Of a stretch of DNA of 64,000 nucleotides, positions 33,131 through 40,924 are shown in pieces. Both the position numbers and the translations under genes were made by a program. The notes beneath the pieces were generated by a model. That model saw only the letters and a list, made by a program, of their open reading frames with translations. It did no database searches and was not told the DNA's origin. The number at the start of each line of letters is the position of its first letter. The stretch's first letter is position 1. This stretch comes from Bradyrhizobium rifense (GTDB lineage: Bacteria; Pseudomonadota; Alphaproteobacteria; Rhizobiales; Xanthobacteraceae): contig NZ_VSSS01000031.1 of assembly GCF_008123425.1 (NCBI RefSeq), positions 62,001 through 126,000 of the forward strand. The letters run 5' to 3'.

Positions 33131-33222
33131 CGTAGGGTGGGCAAAGGCGCGATAGCGTCGGGCCCACCACCCGGTTTGGCGTGTTACAGATGGTGGGCAC
33201 GCTTCGCTTTGCCCACCCTACG
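33131..33222. repeat. dispersed inverted repeat (GTAGGGTGGGCAAAG family), copy 1
   Basis: CGTAGGGTGGGCAAAG at the left end and its complement CTTTGCCCACCCTACG at the right end bound a 92-base non-coding element. A second copy is at 55771-55866. It sits between the convergent YeiH-type gene and the ABC ATPase gene. Confidence 0.8.
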
Positions 33223-33254
33223 AGACCGTCGTCCGCGTAAGCGGGGCGAGGTAA

Positions 33255-34127
33255 TCAGATCACATCCGCCAGCGAATGGCCGTGCAGCTCGATGTTGAGC
33301 CCCTGCATGCCCATGTCGCTGATCTCGCCGCCCATCGCCTTCAGGCTTTCCTCGCGGATCAGCGACATCAGCCCGCGGCGCAGTGCAAGAAATTCCGACG
33401 ACATCATCATCGATTGCTGCCGCGGCCGCTCCAGGGGAATCGGGATCTCGGCCTTGATTGAGCCCGGACGCGCGGTCATGCAGTAGACGCGATCGGAGAG
33501 GAAGATCGCCTCGTCGATGTCGTGGGTCACGAACAGCACCGAGATCTTCAGCCGCTGCCACATGTTGGTGAGGATCTGCTGCATGATGACCCGGGTCTGC
33601 GCGTCGAGCGCGCCGAAGGGCTCGTCCAGCAGCAGCACCTTCGGGCCCGTCGCGAGAGCGCGGACGATGCCGACGCGCTGCTTCATGCCACCGGAGAGCT
33701 TTTCCGGATAATGCTTCTCAAAAGCTTCGAGGCCAGCGAGCCCGAGCAGCGTGCGCGCGGCGCGCTCGCGCTGCGAACGCGGCATGCCGCGCATCTTCAG
33801 GCCGAACTCGACATTCTCCCGTACCGTCTTCCAGGGAAACAGCGAGTATTGCTGGAACACCATGCCGCGCTCGGCACTGGGGCCGTTCACGCGCTCGCCA
33901 TCGACGGTGACGATTCCTGTGGTCGGCTTGAGAAAGCCCGCGACCGCATTGAGCAGCGTCGACTTTCCGCAGCCGGAGGGACCGACGATCGAGACGAACT
34001 CGCCGGGCTTCACATGAATCTGCGTGTCCATGACCGCCTGAACCGGTCCCTCGATGCTGTCATAGCTGAGGGAGAAGTTTCTGACCTCGATATGGCCTTT
34101 CCGTTCGCTCGCCAGAATCTCACTCAT
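33255..34127 (-). CDS. ABC transporter ATPase, nitrate/sulfonate/taurine type
   Basis: The product has 290 residues from ATG 34127, which overlaps the permease stop by four bases. Walker A is GPSGCGKS (49-56), the signature LSGGM (144-148), Walker B LLLDEP (165-170), and the H-loop THDIDEA. The C-terminal part after residue 240 is longer than in SsuB. It belongs to the TauB/SsuB/NrtD family. It energises uptake through the permease upstream, with the binding protein encoded first in the operon. Confidence 0.92.
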   Translation of the reverse strand: MSEILASERKGHIEVRNFSLSYDSIEGPVQAVMDTQIHVKPGEFVSIVGPSGCGKSTLLNAVAGFLKPTTGIVTVDGERVNGPSAERGMVFQQYSLFPWKTVRENVEFGLKMRGMPRSQRERAARTLLGLAGLEAFEKHYPEKLSGGMKQRVGIVRALATGPKVLLLDEPFGALDAQTRVIMQQILTNMWQRLKISVLFVTHDIDEAIFLSDRVYCMTARPGSIKAEIPIPLERPRQQSMMMSSEFLALRRGLMSLIREESLKAMGGEISDMGMQGLNIELHGHSLADVI

Positions 34128-35035
34128 CTCGTCGACCTCCACGGCATCACCAGATGTCCCGCGCCCCGGATCAGTACGCTCGATCCGAGCCCGAGCACGC
34201 CGATCGCGATCATGCCGAGTGCGATGTCGGGATACTGGACCAGCGAGTAGGCTTCCCAGGTGAAATAGCCGATGCCGTACTGGCCGGAGATCATTTCGGC
34301 CGCGATCAGCGACACCCAGGCGACGCCCATGCCGACGGTAAGGCCGGTGAAGATGTGCGGCAGCGATGCCGGAAAATACACCTCGCGGAAGATCGAGCGC
34401 TCGCGCGCGCCGAGACATTGCGCGGCGCGCACCAGCACGGGATCGACCAAGGACATCCCGTGCAGCGTGTTGACCAGGATCGGAAAGAACGAGCCGAGGA
34501 AGGTGATGAAGACGATGCTCTGCTCGTTGGTCGGCCACAGCATGATCGCCATCGGCACCCAGGCGATCGCTGGGATCGGCCGCAGCACTTCGGCGATCGG
34601 GAAGATGATCTCATGCACCAGCTTGAAGCGGCCCATGATCAGGCCGAGCGGCACGCCGACTATCGCCGCCAGCGAAAAGCCGATGAAGATGCGCCGGCAG
34701 CTCAGCAAGATGTGCAGGAGGAATTTGGGGTCGTGGATCGCCTTGGTGAAGCTCGCATAGACCGCGAGCGGCGAGGGCACGTTGGTGAAGCGCACGAAGA
34801 AAACGACGCGGTAGGTCGTGAGCAGGTGCCAGACCAGCAGGAAGGCGAGCAGCGAGATGATGCCGATCGCGGTCGCGCGCAGCCGGCCCTGATTCAGCCG
34901 GTACCAGCGCAGCGCCAGTGTACCGAAGGAGGGCGGTGTTGCGGGTGGCGTGACGGCGGGAGCTGGGCCCGCCTCGGCAAGGGCTGCTGGCATGCTGCTG
35001 TCCTCGGACTGTCTGAGGATGGCGGGACTGCTCAC
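34124..35035 (-). CDS. ABC transporter permease, nitrate/sulfonate/taurine type
   Basis: The product has 303 residues with about six membrane segments. The first is IGIISLLAFLLVWHLL. The EAA-loop region (VRAAQCLGARERSIFREVYFPASLPHIFTG) contacts the ATPase. The N-terminal 45 residues are cytoplasmic and Pro/Ala-rich. It overlaps both neighbours by four bases, showing tight translational coupling. It belongs to the TauC/SsuC family; the imported compound is unknown. Confidence 0.92.
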   Translation of the reverse strand: MSSPAILRQSEDSSMPAALAEAGPAPAVTPPATPPSFGTLALRWYRLNQGRLRATAIGIISLLAFLLVWHLLTTYRVVFFVRFTNVPSPLAVYASFTKAIHDPKFLLHILLSCRRIFIGFSLAAIVGVPLGLIMGRFKLVHEIIFPIAEVLRPIPAIAWVPMAIMLWPTNEQSIVFITFLGSFFPILVNTLHGMSLVDPVLVRAAQCLGARERSIFREVYFPASLPHIFTGLTVGMGVAWVSLIAAEMISGQYGIGYFTWEAYSLVQYPDIALGMIAIGVLGLGSSVLIRGAGHLVMPWRSTR

Positions 35036-36453
35036 GTCTTGCCTCCGCTGACTGCCGCCTTCACCGCGTCGTCGAAGCCGAGCACCTTGCCGCTGATCTT
35101 GGCGGCATAGGCCTCCGCGTCCTTCTTGAGCAGGAACGGGGCGACCTCGCCATTGCCGACCGCAAAGAAGGCCTGATCGGCGAACAGCTTGATGCCGCGG
35201 GTGGTGTCGAAGACGTAGGCGACATTGATCTTCTTGCCCTTGGCCTTGAAGTCGGCGTAGGCCCCTAACGTGCAGCTCGCCGACGAGAAGGGCAGGATGC
35301 CGGCATCATCGACCCAGACCTCGCCGGCCTTGCGCGGATCGGCGATCGGCTTCTTGCAGAATGTGTCTTCCCCGGAGATCTCGTAATTCTTGGTGCTGCC
35401 AAGCTGGGCGTCATAGTCGAGCTTCATCTCGGCATAGGCCTTGCGGATGTAGCTGTCGTCGACCCATTTCTTCGGGTCGAACTCCTTCATGCGGCCGAGA
35501 TTCTGCAGCACCTTGACATCGGCGGTGGCGGCATCGATCAGCGCCGGCTTGACCGTGGGGTCGGTGGTCATGTTGCCGCTGGGACCGAGGAAGATGTAGA
35601 CGACTTCCTTGTTGATGCCGGTCCATTCCTGGATTTTTTCGGCGGCGAGCTTGGGATTGTCGCGCAGCCACTGGTTGGCCGCGATCAGCGCTTTGAAGTA
35701 GGCGACGACGACCTCGGGGTATTTCTCGGCGAAATCGGTGCGGACCACGATGCCGTGGAAGGTCGGCAGATTGGTTTCGACGCCGTCAAAGATCTTTCGC
35801 GCGAAGCCGCGGAACGGCAGGAGTTCGGCGAACGGAACGAAGTCGGCATGCGCGTCGATCTTTTTCTCTTGCAGATTGGTCGAGCCGACCTCCGGGCTCT
35901 GGCTGACGAGCTGGAAGAAATCGGACGAATAGCCACGGTCCTGCATCGCCTTCAGCACCATGCCGTGCGCGGCGGAGCCGAAGGGCACGCTGACGAGCTT
36001 GCCCTTGAGATCGGCGAGATCGTAGTAGGGCGAATCCTTGTGAACGACGATGCCGTTGCCGGAGCCGGACAGGCTGTAGGCCGCGATGCCGATCAGGCGG
36101 CTCTTGCTCTCCGGATTGCTGTCGAAGGTGAAGCCGTTCACGATCAGCGGATAGTCGCCCATCATGCCGATCTGCAGCTTGTTCGCCATCATTGCGTTGG
36201 TGACAGGCGGACCGGACGTAAAATTCTGCCACTCCAGCTCGAACTTGATGTTGGAATATTTGCCGTCCTTGGGCAGGTATTTTTCAAGGAGATGAAGCTG
36301 GCGGATGACGACGCCCGCGGTTACCGTGTTGGTCGTGGTGTCCTGCGTTCCGATGCCGAGGGTAACGGTTTCCGCCGAGGCCGGCTGCGCGAGGAGTAGC
36401 GCCAGCGACGTCACCGACATCGCGATCGAGAGCGTGGGAAGATGGCGGACCAT
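35032..36453 (-). CDS. ABC substrate-binding protein (NMT1/TauA-like) with extra NosL-like C-terminal part
   Basis: From ATG 36453 the protein has 473 residues. This start is chosen because GAGG lies 6 bases upstream; other in-frame ATGs at 36459 and 36465 are less well placed. A signal peptide ends QPASA-ETV. Residues to about 355 form a type II binding fold of the NMT1/SsuA kind (LQIGMMGDYPLIVNG, LKGKLVSVPFGSAAHGM). The family is usually 320-350 residues. The extra C-terminal 110 residues contain two cysteines (DTFCKKP, SASCTLG) and a stretch (LFADQAFFAVGNG...PFLLKKDAEAYAAKISGKVL) resembling NosL-type metal-binding accessory proteins. The ligand may be a metal-linked or sulfur-containing anion; uncertain. 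Confidence 0.8.
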   Translation of the reverse strand: MVRHLPTLSIAMSVTSLALLLAQPASAETVTLGIGTQDTTTNTVTAGVVIRQLHLLEKYLPKDGKYSNIKFELEWQNFTSGPPVTNAMMANKLQIGMMGDYPLIVNGFTFDSNPESKSRLIGIAAYSLSGSGNGIVVHKDSPYYDLADLKGKLVSVPFGSAAHGMVLKAMQDRGYSSDFFQLVSQSPEVGSTNLQEKKIDAHADFVPFAELLPFRGFARKIFDGVETNLPTFHGIVVRTDFAEKYPEVVVAYFKALIAANQWLRDNPKLAAEKIQEWTGINKEVVYIFLGPSGNMTTDPTVKPALIDAATADVKVLQNLGRMKEFDPKKWVDDSYIRKAYAEMKLDYDAQLGSTKNYEISGEDTFCKKPIADPRKAGEVWVDDAGILPFSSASCTLGAYADFKAKGKKINVAYVFDTTRGIKLFADQAFFAVGNGEVAPFLLKKDAEAYAAKISGKVLGFDDAVKAAVSGGKT

Positions 36454-36540
36454 TCTCATCCTCATTCGGTTGGATGTGCTGTGGTTGCCATGATTGGGGG
36501 AGGGCACCGACAGGGCAAATCCGGAATGACCGCCGCAGTC

Positions 36541-36554
36541 GATTAGTTGCCGGG
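36541..36554 (-). promoter_or_regulatory. AACTAAT motif copy upstream of the binding-protein gene
   Basis: On the minus strand this reads CCCGGCAACTAATC and continues GAC. It lies 88 bases upstream of the binding-protein start. It matches the motifs at 37929, 37954 and 38835, all within this cluster. Confidence 0.5.
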
Positions 36555-36618
36555 AAAAGCCGATTGCATACTCCTTGGGCAGTCCTGCACTATAAAGCCG
36601 CTTGCCTGTGCATCGGCG

Positions 36619-37392
36619 TTAGTCGGCGCCTTGACCGCGCATCTCCTCCAGCACGTCCGGCCGGCAGACCACGATCTGCGAGCGCTTGGTGACGACGATT
36701 CCCTTCTCCTGCATGCGCTTCAGGCTGATCGTCACCCATTGCCTGGTGGCGCCGACCATGTGGGCGATGTCGGCGTGGGTGAAGGCAGCCGCGATCACGC
36801 GGCCGTCGGCATCCTCGACGCCGTAGAGCTCGACGAGATGCAGCAAGAGATGCGCAAGGCGCTGCGTGATCGAGCGCGTTCCCAGCATCTGGGCCAGCGC
36901 CGAATAGCATTTGCCCTTGAAGGTGAGGCCTTCAATGAGGCCAATCGCGAGGTTCGGGATCTCTACGGCTAGCGCGCGCAGTTCCTTCCCGGGCAGGTGC
37001 ACCACACTGCAATTGCTGGATGCGACGCCCGACCACTGATGCACCGTGCCTTCGAACACTTCGGGCCCGCCGACGAAATTGCCGACATGCCAATAAGCGA
37101 GCGTGATCTCGCGCCCGAGCGGCGAGGTGTAGAACACGCGGATGCGGCCGCTCTCGATCAGCCAGATGCCGTCATGCTTGCCGCCCTGGCTGAACAGCGT
37201 CTGGCCACGGTTGAGTACTTTTCGCCGGCCCTGCTTCAGCACCAGTTCCCGCTCGCGCTGGGTGAGCTTGTCCATCAACGGCGGCGGGCCGCCGATCCAT
37301 TGCTGGTTCTCGGTCAGCAGCAGCGAGGAGCTACCCGCAGGCCGGACTGCCGGGGGAACAGTCCCGCGCACCGCACTTGCCGCCTGCAACAT
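36619..37392 (-). CDS. Crp/Fnr-family transcriptional regulator
   Basis: The product has 257 residues from ATG 37392 behind GGAGG. Residues about 45-165 form the cyclic-nucleotide-binding-like barrel (GQTLFSQGG, GDxxG-like GRIRVFY). The Crp helix-turn-helix is at about 205-229 (THADIAHMVGATRQWVTISLKRM). The four cysteines that hold the FNR iron-sulfur cluster are absent, so its signal is not the FNR oxygen cluster. The gene is directly upstream of the ABC operon and in the same direction; it likely regulates that operon and the divergent redox genes. Confidence 0.9.
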   Translation of the reverse strand: MLQAASAVRGTVPPAVRPAGSSSLLLTENQQWIGGPPPLMDKLTQRERELVLKQGRRKVLNRGQTLFSQGGKHDGIWLIESGRIRVFYTSPLGREITLAYWHVGNFVGGPEVFEGTVHQWSGVASSNCSVVHLPGKELRALAVEIPNLAIGLIEGLTFKGKCYSALAQMLGTRSITQRLAHLLLHLVELYGVEDADGRVIAAAFTHADIAHMVGATRQWVTISLKRMQEKGIVVTKRSQIVVCRPDVLEEMRGQGAD

Positions 37393-37461
37393 CGTCTGCC
37401 TCCGGAACGTTCAAATCGTTCTAAAGAGGAGCAATGTCCGTGCCAGCTTTACTCCACTGTC

Positions 37462-37566
37462 GTCGCCCGGCTCGACCGGGCGACCCAGTATTCCAGAGAC
37501 GTCAATGGGATACGGAGAGGCCGCGGCGTATTGGATTCCCCGCTTTCGCGAGGAATGACAGCGGAG
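37462..37566. repeat. palindromic dispersed repeat between crp and DUF971 genes
   Basis: GTCGCCCGG and CCGGGCGAC form a 9-bp perfect hairpin (37462-37484), followed after about 45 bases by GGATTCCCCGCTTTCGCG with its partial complement. The two hairpin ends of a short non-coding block resemble REP-type repeats common in Bradyrhizobium; no ORF is present. Confidence 0.6.
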
Positions 37567-37578
37567 TTTGTGGGATGC

Positions 37579-37881
37579 CTAACGCCCCGCCAAGCTCAAC
37601 AAATATGGCTTCGGGTAAATCCCCCGATTATGTCCGTCCGAGAACGAGATGTTCAACCCATATCCGAGATCGCCGATCTCCGTAATCGCAATCGCCGGAA
37701 ACGCTTCCGGAAAGCGGTCGTCGAACCGGGCGCGGGTGCAGTGGGCGCATTTGCAGGAGAGGCGGAGTTTTTCGGCGGGAACGCTGAGCGCATCGCCTTC
37801 GGTCGTGCGGACAAGGAGCGTCGAGAGGTCGGCGCTTACTTCGTAGTCGGTCACGGTCGGTGCCACCAGGGTTATGGTCAT
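37579..37881 (-). CDS. DUF971 (GBBH-like N-terminal) domain protein
   Basis: The product has 100 residues from ATG 37881 behind GGAGG. It is a stand-alone DUF971 domain with the CXXC-like LSCKCAHC, followed by an RFDDRFP segment, the IGDLGYGLNISFSDGH strand-turn and the basic IYPKPYLLSL end. The same domain is N-terminal in gamma-butyrobetaine hydroxylases, where it binds zinc, and is linked to Mrp/ApbC iron-sulfur carriers in bacteria. Next to flavoprotein and ferredoxin genes it may help Fe-S delivery (inference). Confidence 0.85.
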   Translation of the reverse strand: MTITLVAPTVTDYEVSADLSTLLVRTTEGDALSVPAEKLRLSCKCAHCTRARFDDRFPEAFPAIAITEIGDLGYGLNISFSDGHNRGIYPKPYLLSLAGR

Positions 37882-37928
37882 GACGAACCTCCGCTTCCTC
37901 TTTACGTCGACGCCGGCGCGCGCGGATA

Positions 37929-37967
37929 GCAACTAATTGCCGGCGAAATGTGAAACTAATCGACCGG
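37929..37967 (+). promoter_or_regulatory. two AACTAAT motif copies upstream of the NADP-reductase gene
   Basis: GCAACTAATTGCCGG (37929-37943) contains the palindrome GCAA-CTAA-TTGC. A second AACTAAT followed by CGACCGGG starts at 37954, 23 bases after the first. They lie 75-110 bases upstream of the reductase start, in the divergent spacer with the DUF971 gene. Confidence 0.55.
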
Positions 37968-38040
37968 GAATTTCACTTCCGCGTTGCCGGAGTCCCGTCT
38001 CTCCGAAACCTTGCGCGTCATCGAGGGCCAAGGAGAGACA

Positions 38041-38814
38041 ATGAGCGCATTTCAGAAGGAAACGGTTTTGTCGGTCAGGCACTGGACCGACTCCTTGTTC
38101 AGCTTCACCGCGACGCGCGATCCCGGATTCCGTTTCCAGAACGGACAGTTCGCCATGATCGGGCTGGAGGTCGAGGGCAAGCCGTTGATGCGAGCCTACA
38201 GCATGGCGAGCGCCAATCACGAGGAGGCGCTCGAATTCTTCTCGATCAAGGTGCAGGACGGCCCGCTGACCTCGCGCCTGCAGAAGATCAGGGAAGGCGA
38301 CATCATCCTGGTCGGCCGCAAGGCGACGGGCACTCTGATCACCGGTAATCTCATTCCGGGTAAGCGTCTTCTACTGCTCTCGACCGGCACGGGCCTCGCG
38401 CCGTTCGCGAGCCTGATCAAGGATCCCGACGTCTACGAGAATTACGAGACCATCGTGCTCGCCCATGGCTGTCGCCAGGTCTCCGAGCTCGCCTATGGCG
38501 AGCACCTCGTCGACGGCCTGCGCAATCACGAATTCTTCGGACCTCTGATCAGCGACAAGCTGGTCTACTACCCGACCGTCACCCGCGAGCCGTTCAGGAA
38601 CCGCGGCCGCATCACCGATTTGATCGCCTCCAACCAGCTGTTCGACGACATTGGGCAACCCGGCCTCGATATCGAGACCGACCGCATCATGCTGTGCGGC
38701 AGCCCGGCGATGCTCGAGGAACTGCCTGCGATGTTCTCCGCGCGCGGCTTTGTCGAAGGCAATCACAGCCAGCCCGGCCATTTCGTGATCGAAAAGGCTT
38801 TTGTCGAGCGCTGA
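38041..38814 (+). CDS. ferredoxin--NADP reductase-like flavoprotein
   Basis: The product has 257 residues from ATG 38041 behind AAGGAGAG. This is the short bacterial FNR type. The FAD motif RAYSMAS (51-57) and the NADP loop STGTGLAPFAS are both present, and the C-terminus ends VIEKAFVER, as in Fpr. It passes electrons between NADPH and a ferredoxin or flavodoxin. The next two genes encode a flavoprotein and a 2x[4Fe-4S] ferredoxin, which are the obvious partners. Confidence 0.92.
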   Translation: MSAFQKETVLSVRHWTDSLFSFTATRDPGFRFQNGQFAMIGLEVEGKPLMRAYSMASANHEEALEFFSIKVQDGPLTSRLQKIREGDIILVGRKATGTLITGNLIPGKRLLLLSTGTGLAPFASLIKDPDVYENYETIVLAHGCRQVSELAYGEHLVDGLRNHEFFGPLISDKLVYYPTVTREPFRNRGRITDLIASNQLFDDIGQPGLDIETDRIMLCGSPAMLEELPAMFSARGFVEGNHSQPGHFVIEKAFVER

Positions 38815-38834
38815 CGCGCAAATCGCGGCCCGGC

Positions 38835-38847
38835 GACAACTAATTGC
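38835..38847 (+). promoter_or_regulatory. AACTAAT motif copy upstream of the AprA/SdhA-like gene
   Basis: GACAACTAATTGC is centred between the flanking inverted repeats CCCGGCGA (38829-38836) and TCGCCGGG. It lies 68 bases upstream of the flavoprotein start and matches the other motif copies in this cluster. Confidence 0.5.
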
Positions 38848-38914
38848 TATCGCCGGGACGCCCCCTGAACAAATCTGATGCAAAGGCGCCGGACCGGCGA
38901 ACCAGGAGCAAGCG

Positions 38915-40657
38915 ATGGCACTAGATCAGATCGTCGACGGACTTTCGGAGGTTTCCTGCGACGTGCTCGTGATCGGCGGCGGCACGGCCGGCCCGATGGC
39001 GGCGCTGAAGGCGAAGCTGAAGAACCCGAAGGCCAATGTCGTCCTGCTCGAAAAGGCCAACGTCAAGCGCTCCGGCGCGATCTCGATGGGCATGGACGGC
39101 CTGAACAACGCCGTCATCCCCGGCTATGCGACGCCGGAGCAGTACACCAAGGAAATCACCATCGCCAATGACGGTATCGTCGACCAGAAGGCGGTCTATA
39201 AATACGCCCAGAACTGCTACAAGATCATCGAAGAGCTGGACAGCTTCGGCATCCGTTTCCTGAAGAACGAGAACGGCGATTACGCCGTCAAGAAGGTGCA
39301 CCACATCGGCACTTACGTGCTGCCGATGCCGAATGGCGAGACCGTGAAGAAGGCGCTGTACCGCCAGCTCCGACGCGCCCGCATCCTGATCTCCAACCGC
39401 TACATGGCGACGCGGCTGCTCAAATCGTCTGATGGCCGCATCGCCGGCGCGATCAGCGTCAACACCCGGACTGCCGCGATCCTCGTCATCAAGGCCAAGG
39501 CCGTGATCCTGTGCATGGGCGCCGCCGGCCGACTGGGTCTGCCGACCTCCGGCTACATGTTCGGCACCTACGAGAATGCCGCCAATTCCGGCGACGGCTA
39601 TGCGATGGCCTACCACGCCGGCGCCGCGCTCGCGAACCTCGAATGCTACCAGATCAATCCACTGATCAAGGACTATAACGGCCCGGCCTGTGCCTATGTC
39701 GCCGGTCCCTTCGGCGCATTCACCGCCAACAACGAGGGATCGCGCTTCATCGAATGCGACTACTGGTCCGGCCAGATGATGCTGGAATTCTACAACGAGC
39801 TGTTGTCCGGCAAAGGCCCGGTGTTCCTCCAGCTCAAGCATCTTCATCCGAACACCATCGAGGAGATCGAATCGACGCTGCACAAGGTGGAGCGGCCGAC
39901 GCGCGGCCTGTTCCAGCAGGGGCGCGGGGTCGATTACCGCAACGAGTCGATCGAGATGCACATCTCCGAGATCGGCTTCTGCTCCGGCCACAGCGCCTCC
40001 GGCGTGTTCGTCGACGACAATGCGCGCACCACCGTGCCCGGCCTATATGCCGCCGGCGACATGGCGAGCGTGCCGCACAACTACATGCTGGGCGCCTTCA
40101 CCAACGGCTCGGTCGCCGGCATCGACGCGATGGAATTCGCCGACAGCCACGATTTTGCAGAGTTCGATGCGCAGGACGTGGCCAAGGAGCGCGATCGCGT
40201 GCTGGCGCCGACCAAGCGCGAAGACGGCATTCCGCCGAACCAGGTCGAGTACAAGACGCGCCGCCTGGTGAACGATTACCTCCAGCCGCCGAAGGTCACG
40301 CGCAAATATGAGCTCGGCATGCGCCGCCTCGCCGAGGCGCGCGAGGACATGCAGGAGCGCATGATCGCGCGCAACGCCCACGAATTGCTGCGCGCGCTCG
40401 AAGTGCAGTCGATCATGGATTGCGCCGACATGGCCGTGCATGCCTCGCTGTATCGCGAGGAGAGCCGCTGGGGCCTCTATCACTGGCGCACCGATTTCCC
40501 GGAGAAGGACAACGAGAACTGGTTCTGCCACACGCTGCTGTCGAAGCAGAACGGCAAGATGACCAGCGAGAAGCGTGCCGTGGAGCCCTATGTCGTGCCG
40601 ATCGCCGACGACGAGAAGGACCTCTACGACAAGCAGCGCATCCGCGCCACCGCCTGA
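38915..40657 (+). CDS. AprA/SdhA-like FAD-dependent oxidoreductase subunit
   Basis: The product has 580 residues. The FAD dinucleotide motif lies at CDVLVIGGGTAGPMAALKA (residues 15-33). The SGAISMGMDGLNN loop, the GFCSGHSASGVFVDDNARTTVPGLYAAGDM region and the following C-terminal helices match the fumarate reductase/succinate dehydrogenase/APS reductase flavoprotein family. APS reductase alpha and its relatives pair with a small AprB ferredoxin, and an AprB-like gene follows after 31 bases. No membrane anchor or SdhB is present. The substrate is unknown; sulfur chemistry is an attractive guess because of the sulfonate-type importer. Confidence 0.85.
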   Translation: MALDQIVDGLSEVSCDVLVIGGGTAGPMAALKAKLKNPKANVVLLEKANVKRSGAISMGMDGLNNAVIPGYATPEQYTKEITIANDGIVDQKAVYKYAQNCYKIIEELDSFGIRFLKNENGDYAVKKVHHIGTYVLPMPNGETVKKALYRQLRRARILISNRYMATRLLKSSDGRIAGAISVNTRTAAILVIKAKAVILCMGAAGRLGLPTSGYMFGTYENAANSGDGYAMAYHAGAALANLECYQINPLIKDYNGPACAYVAGPFGAFTANNEGSRFIECDYWSGQMMLEFYNELLSGKGPVFLQLKHLHPNTIEEIESTLHKVERPTRGLFQQGRGVDYRNESIEMHISEIGFCSGHSASGVFVDDNARTTVPGLYAAGDMASVPHNYMLGAFTNGSVAGIDAMEFADSHDFAEFDAQDVAKERDRVLAPTKREDGIPPNQVEYKTRRLVNDYLQPPKVTRKYELGMRRLAEAREDMQERMIARNAHELLRALEVQSIMDCADMAVHASLYREESRWGLYHWRTDFPEKDNENWFCHTLLSKQNGKMTSEKRAVEPYVVPIADDEKDLYDKQRIRATA

Positions 40658-40688
40658 TTCACCGCACCACAGCAACAGGAGACATCAA

Positions 40689-40922
40689 ATGCCTCTCGCG
40701 TCCTATCAGACATCGGTTCCGGTGGTCGTCGACGATGCCAAATGCATTGCCGACAAGGGCTGCACCGTGTGCGTCGACGTCTGCCCGCTCGACGTGCTCC
40801 GCATCAGCGATATGACCGGCAAGGCCTACATGGCCTATGACGAGTGCTGGTACTGCATGCCCTGCGAGGCCGATTGCCCGACCGGCGCCGTTACCGTCAA
40901 CATTCCCTATCTGTTGAGGTGA
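40689..40922 (+). CDS. 2x[4Fe-4S] ferredoxin, AprB-like
   Basis: The product has 77 residues from ATG 40689, behind CAGGAG. Cluster one uses Cys19, Cys25, Cys28 and Cys32 (CIADKGCTVCVDVCP). Cluster two uses Cys53, Cys56, Cys59 and Cys63 (CWYCMPCEADCP). The spacing of the first cluster (C-x5-C) and the CWYC start of the second resemble the beta subunit of APS reductase, without its long tail. It most likely carries electrons between the NADP reductase and the AprA/SdhA-like flavoprotein. It is translationally coupled to the next gene (2 bases from stop to start). Confidence 0.9.
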   Translation: MPLASYQTSVPVVVDDAKCIADKGCTVCVDVCPLDVLRISDMTGKAYMAYDECWYCMPCEADCPTGAVTVNIPYLLR

Positions 40923-40924
40923 GC

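Noticed and set aside
36997..37929. A 310-residue plus-strand ORF opposite the Crp gene
   Set aside because: It crosses the crp and DUF971 genes and the repeat between them, and shows no protein family pattern.
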